Assembly (NCBI GenBank): GCA_027482185.1
Contig: JAIXWF010000013.1
Coordinates: forward strand, 620,001 to 684,000
Reading direction: 5' to 3'
DNA: 64,000 nucleotides
DNA from: Opitutaceae bacterium
Lineage (GTDB): Bacteria; Verrucomicrobiota; Verrucomicrobiia; Opitutales; Opitutaceae
Positions 61,488-64,000 of this stretch are shown here, piece after piece. Made by a program: the position numbers and the translations under genes. The notes under the pieces were generated by a model that did not search any database, was not told where the DNA came from, and worked only from the letters and a program-made list of their open reading frames with translations. Numbering within the stretch: the first letter of the stretch is position 1; each line of letters starts with the position of its first letter.

Positions 61488-64000
61488 TCAGTCGCAGAAA
61501 TAGAATTCGTTCGAGAGGAGGAGCACCTGCGCGAATTCCGCCCAGCGGGTTTCGGCCGGGGCCGGGCCGAGATAGGTTTGCGCGAGGGCGAACTCGGCGG
61601 CGTCGGGCAGGCGGAGCAAAATGCGGCGGTAGAGGGCGCGGATCCGTTCGCCGGGATCGAGCAGTTCGGCGATCTCGGGCTGGCGGTTCACGCCCTCGGC
61701 CTGGGCGCGGAGGAAGGGGCTGTTGAGGAAATAGAGGGCCTGGAGCGGGTGGGTGGTTTCGCCGCGGCGGGCGATGGATTGGTCGGGATTGGCGACGTCG
61801 AAGTTCCGGAGCAGGGCGGGAATCCGGAAGCGGTCGGTGTAGCCGTAGACGGCGCGGCGGACGTTTTCGTCGTCGAGCGGGGCGCTGCGGCCGCCAAGGC
61901 GGGTGTCGAGCCGGCCGGCGACGCGGAGGAGGCTGTCGCGGAGCGCCTCGAACTCGAGCCGGCGCGGGCCCATGCGCCAGAGCAGCCGGTTGCCGGGGTC
62001 GAGGGCGAGGGCGGCGGCCTGCGGCGTGCTGCGCTGCTGCCAGGCGGCGGAGGTCATCAGGTGGCGGTGGAGGGCCTTGACCGACCAGCCGTGGTCCATG
62101 AACCAGGCCGCGAGATAGTCGAGCAGCTCCGGATGCGAAGGCGGCTCGCCGGTGGCGCCGAAGTTGTCGGCGGTGGCGACGAGGCCGGTGCCGAAGTGCT
62201 GCTGCCAGACCCGGTTCACGAGCACGCGGGCGGTGAGCGGATTGGCCGGCGAAGCCAGCGCCCGGGCGAGCTCGAGCCGGCCGTCGTGGGCGAAGCTCCG
62301 CTGGTCGAGCCGGGCGAACAGCTGCGGCAGCCGGCGCGGCACGGCGGGCCCGGGCTTGAGCCGGTCGCCGCGGATCAGCACGCGCGGCGCGAAAGGTTGC
62401 GGCGCGACGGCGAGCACCTGCGCGCGCTCGACCGGGGCGGAGGCCTCGAGGATCGTGAGCCGCTCGCGGATCTTGGCGGCGGCTTCGATGTCGCGGCGCG
62501 GGACGATCTGCGCCTCGGTGATGAAGCGCATGAGATCCTCGGCCACGGCCGCGCGCGGGTATTGCAGCGGCGAGTCCGGGGCGTTGATGACGGCGGCGAG
62601 TCCGGGCGCCGCGGGCTCCTGCAGGGCGGCGGCGATGATGCGGCCGAAGGTGTCGGCGACATCGGCCATCGCGGCCGGCGGGGCGGCGGCGAAGGCGGCG
62701 AGCACCGGGGCGTAGTGCGATTCCGGATGCGCCGCGGCCGCCGCGAGCACGGCGGCGGCGCGGGCGGGGAAGTCCGCGGCGGGCAGCTGCAGGAGCTCGG
62801 GCCAGAGCCGGAAGTACGGTTCGCCGCGCGCGACGCTGGCGGCGATGAGCTGCGCCCAGGCCGGGCCGCCGCCGAGCACGAGCAGGCCGCGCGGGGTGTC
62901 GAGCGGCACGAAGCCCTCGACCGTGCGGTGCGCGGGCGACGAGGCGACGAGGTAGCGGAGGTACTCGGGCGCGAGTTCGCGGACGGTGCGGCGGGCGCGC
63001 TCGGTGCTGTCGTCGATCTGCTTTTCGTAGTCGGCGAACAGCGCGGCCCGGTCCGCGCGGTACTTCGCGACGGCGTCCGCCGGGGCGGCCGGGGGGCCGA
63101 CTTCCGGCAGATCGAGCGGCTCGTCGCTGCTCGCGAGGATGCCGTAGAGGGAATAGTAGTCGGCGGCGGAGACGGCGTCGAACTTGTGGTCGTGGCAGCG
63201 CGCGCAGGCGAGCGTGAGGCCGAGCACGCCGCGGCCGACGGTGTCGATGCGGTCGTCGACGATGAGTTGCGGCGCCTCGAGGTTGCCTTCGAACCGGCGG
63301 CCGACGGTGAGAAAGCCGAGGGCGCGGAGATCGGGCTGCTCCGCGGCGGGCAGGAGGTCGGCGGCAACCTGTTCCCGGATGAAGCGGTCGAAGGGCAGAT
63401 CGGCGTTGAAGGCGCCGACAACGTAGTCGCGGTAGGTATGCGCGAAGGGGATACGGCGCTCGCCGTCGGTCGATTTCTCGGTGGTGTCCGAGTAGCGCGC
63501 GACATCGAGCCAGTGCCGGCCCCAGCGCTGGCCGTATTCCGGGCGCGCGAGCAGCTGGTCCACGAGGGTCGCGAAGGCGCCGGGGTCGCGGGCGGCGGCC
63601 GCGACGAAGGCCTCGACGCGGTCGTACGAAGGCGGGAAGCCGAGCAGCGCGAGGTAGGCGCGGCGGATCAGCGTGCGCGGATCGGCCGGCGGATTCGGGG
63701 CCAGGCCGGCGGCGGCGAGGCGCGCGCGCAGGAAGCGGTCGACCGGATGCGCGGCCGGCGCGGCGGGAAGCGGCGGCGCGTGCACGGGCCGGAAGGCCCA
63801 GTGGTTTTCCGCCGCCGCCAGGGTCATCGCGGTGGCGCGCGCCGCGGCCGCGGCCGGCACGGCGGTGCGCGGGTCCGGGGCGCCGCGCCGGATCCACTCG
63901 GTGAGAATCGCGATTTCCGCGGCCGGCAGCGCCTGTTTCGGCGGCATTTGCAGGTCCTCGTTTCGGTAGCCGACAGCCTCGAGCAGGAGACTGCGCGCGG
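61488..64000 (-). CDS. DUF1549/DUF1553 protein with PSCyt1-type domain (N-terminus beyond right edge)
   Basis: At least 837 residues, open through the right edge. The first visible residues (SLLLEAVGYRNEDLQMPPKQALPAAEIAIL) match the end of a planctomycete cytochrome-C-like (PSCyt1) domain. DUF1549 (PSCyt2) follows: VDRFLRARLAAAGL, LLGFPPSYDRVEAF, YGQRWGRHWLDVARY, then LACARCHDHKFD. The C-terminal DUF1553 (PSD1) has ELARALASPANPLTARVLVNRVWQQHFG, GEPPSHPELLDYLA and VKALHRHLMTSAAWQQRS. The internal Met near 63947 is not the start, because coding similarity continues upstream. The partner DUF1501 gene lies 13 bp downstream. Confidence 0.95.
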   Translation of the reverse strand, partial: ARSLLLEAVGYRNEDLQMPPKQALPAAEIAILTEWIRRGAPDPRTAVPAAAAARATAMTLAAAENHWAFRPVHAPPLPAAPAAHPVDRFLRARLAAAGLAPNPPADPRTLIRRAYLALLGFPPSYDRVEAFVAAAARDPGAFATLVDQLLARPEYGQRWGRHWLDVARYSDTTEKSTDGERRIPFAHTYRDYVVGAFNADLPFDRFIREQVAADLLPAAEQPDLRALGFLTVGRRFEGNLEAPQLIVDDRIDTVGRGVLGLTLACARCHDHKFDAVSAADYYSLYGILASSDEPLDLPEVGPPAAPADAVAKYRADRAALFADYEKQIDDSTERARRTVRELAPEYLRYLVASSPAHRTVEGFVPLDTPRGLLVLGGGPAWAQLIAASVARGEPYFRLWPELLQLPAADFPARAAAVLAAAAAHPESHYAPVLAAFAAAPPAAMADVADTFGRIIAAALQEPAAPGLAAVINAPDSPLQYPRAAVAEDLMRFITEAQIVPRRDIEAAAKIRERLTILEASAPVERAQVLAVAPQPFAPRVLIRGDRLKPGPAVPRRLPQLFARLDQRSFAHDGRLELARALASPANPLTARVLVNRVWQQHFGTGLVATADNFGATGEPPSHPELLDYLAAWFMDHGWSVKALHRHLMTSAAWQQRSTPQAAALALDPGNRLLWRMGPRRLEFEALRDSLLRVAGRLDTRLGGRSAPLDDENVRRAVYGYTDRFRIPALLRNFDVANPDQSIARRGETTHPLQALYFLNSPFLRAQAEGVNRQPEIAELLDPGERIRALYRRILLRLPDAAEFALAQTYLGPAPAETRWAEFAQVLLLSNEFYFCD

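Overview
The window is GC-rich, densely coded chromosomal DNA from a member of Verrucomicrobiota, most likely an Opitutaceae-like bacterium. This rests on the combination of a giant PEP-CTERM protein, a paired sigma factor and WD40 protein kinase, a TonB receptor, a sulfatase, and the DUF1501 plus DUF1549/DUF1553 gene pair with Tat leaders. The assignment is inferred from gene families, not from a marker phylogeny. I found no rRNA, tRNA, CRISPR array, transposase or prophage.

Layout. 1-4.7 kb (minus): the edge of a membrane protein gene, an MFS exporter and a large hybrid sensor kinase, divergent from fmt. 5.7-11 kb: a secreted protein of unknown function, parB with a LysM protein, an SGNH hydrolase fused to a DUF1080 domain, and two small unknowns. 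Three copies of a palindromic element sit in the gaps. 11.1-22.1 kb: an ECF-type sigma factor and a Ser/Thr kinase with WD40-like repeats (minus), divergent from a 2304-residue PEP-CTERM surface protein. 22.4-28.5 kb (plus): a tight three-gene operon of pyruvate:ferredoxin oxidoreductase, a dihydroorotate-dehydrogenase-like flavoprotein and a GltD-like Fe-S flavoprotein. 28.7-36.6 kb: a sulfatase convergent with a TonB receptor, a secreted zinc-peptidase-like protein and an SQR-like flavoprotein.

37.1-49.5 kb (minus): a twelve-gene complex I operon in the order nuoA-B-C-D-I-H-J-K-L-M-M-N. It has no nuoE, nuoF or nuoG, two different nuoM genes, and a nuoL with a long C-terminal lateral-helix region. 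Upstream on the same strand lie apbE, a GT2 and a GT39-type glycosyltransferase, joined by 4-bp overlaps. 53.5-64 kb: a LysR regulator and an amidohydrolase (plus), then, on the minus strand, a discoidin-like protein, a Tat-exported Gfo/Idh oxidoreductase, a DoxX-like protein, a fasciclin protein and a DUF1501/DUF1553 pair cut by the right edge.

How the parts may fit. The pyruvate oxidoreductase makes reduced ferredoxin. The complex I lacks the NADH-input module and carries an extra antiporter-like subunit, so a ferredoxin-linked, high-stoichiometry complex I is the most interesting reading. The sigma factor, kinase and PEP-CTERM protein form a plausible signalling and surface-protein unit. 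At least five families of intergenic palindromic or inverted repeats are interspersed, two of them inside the complex I operon.
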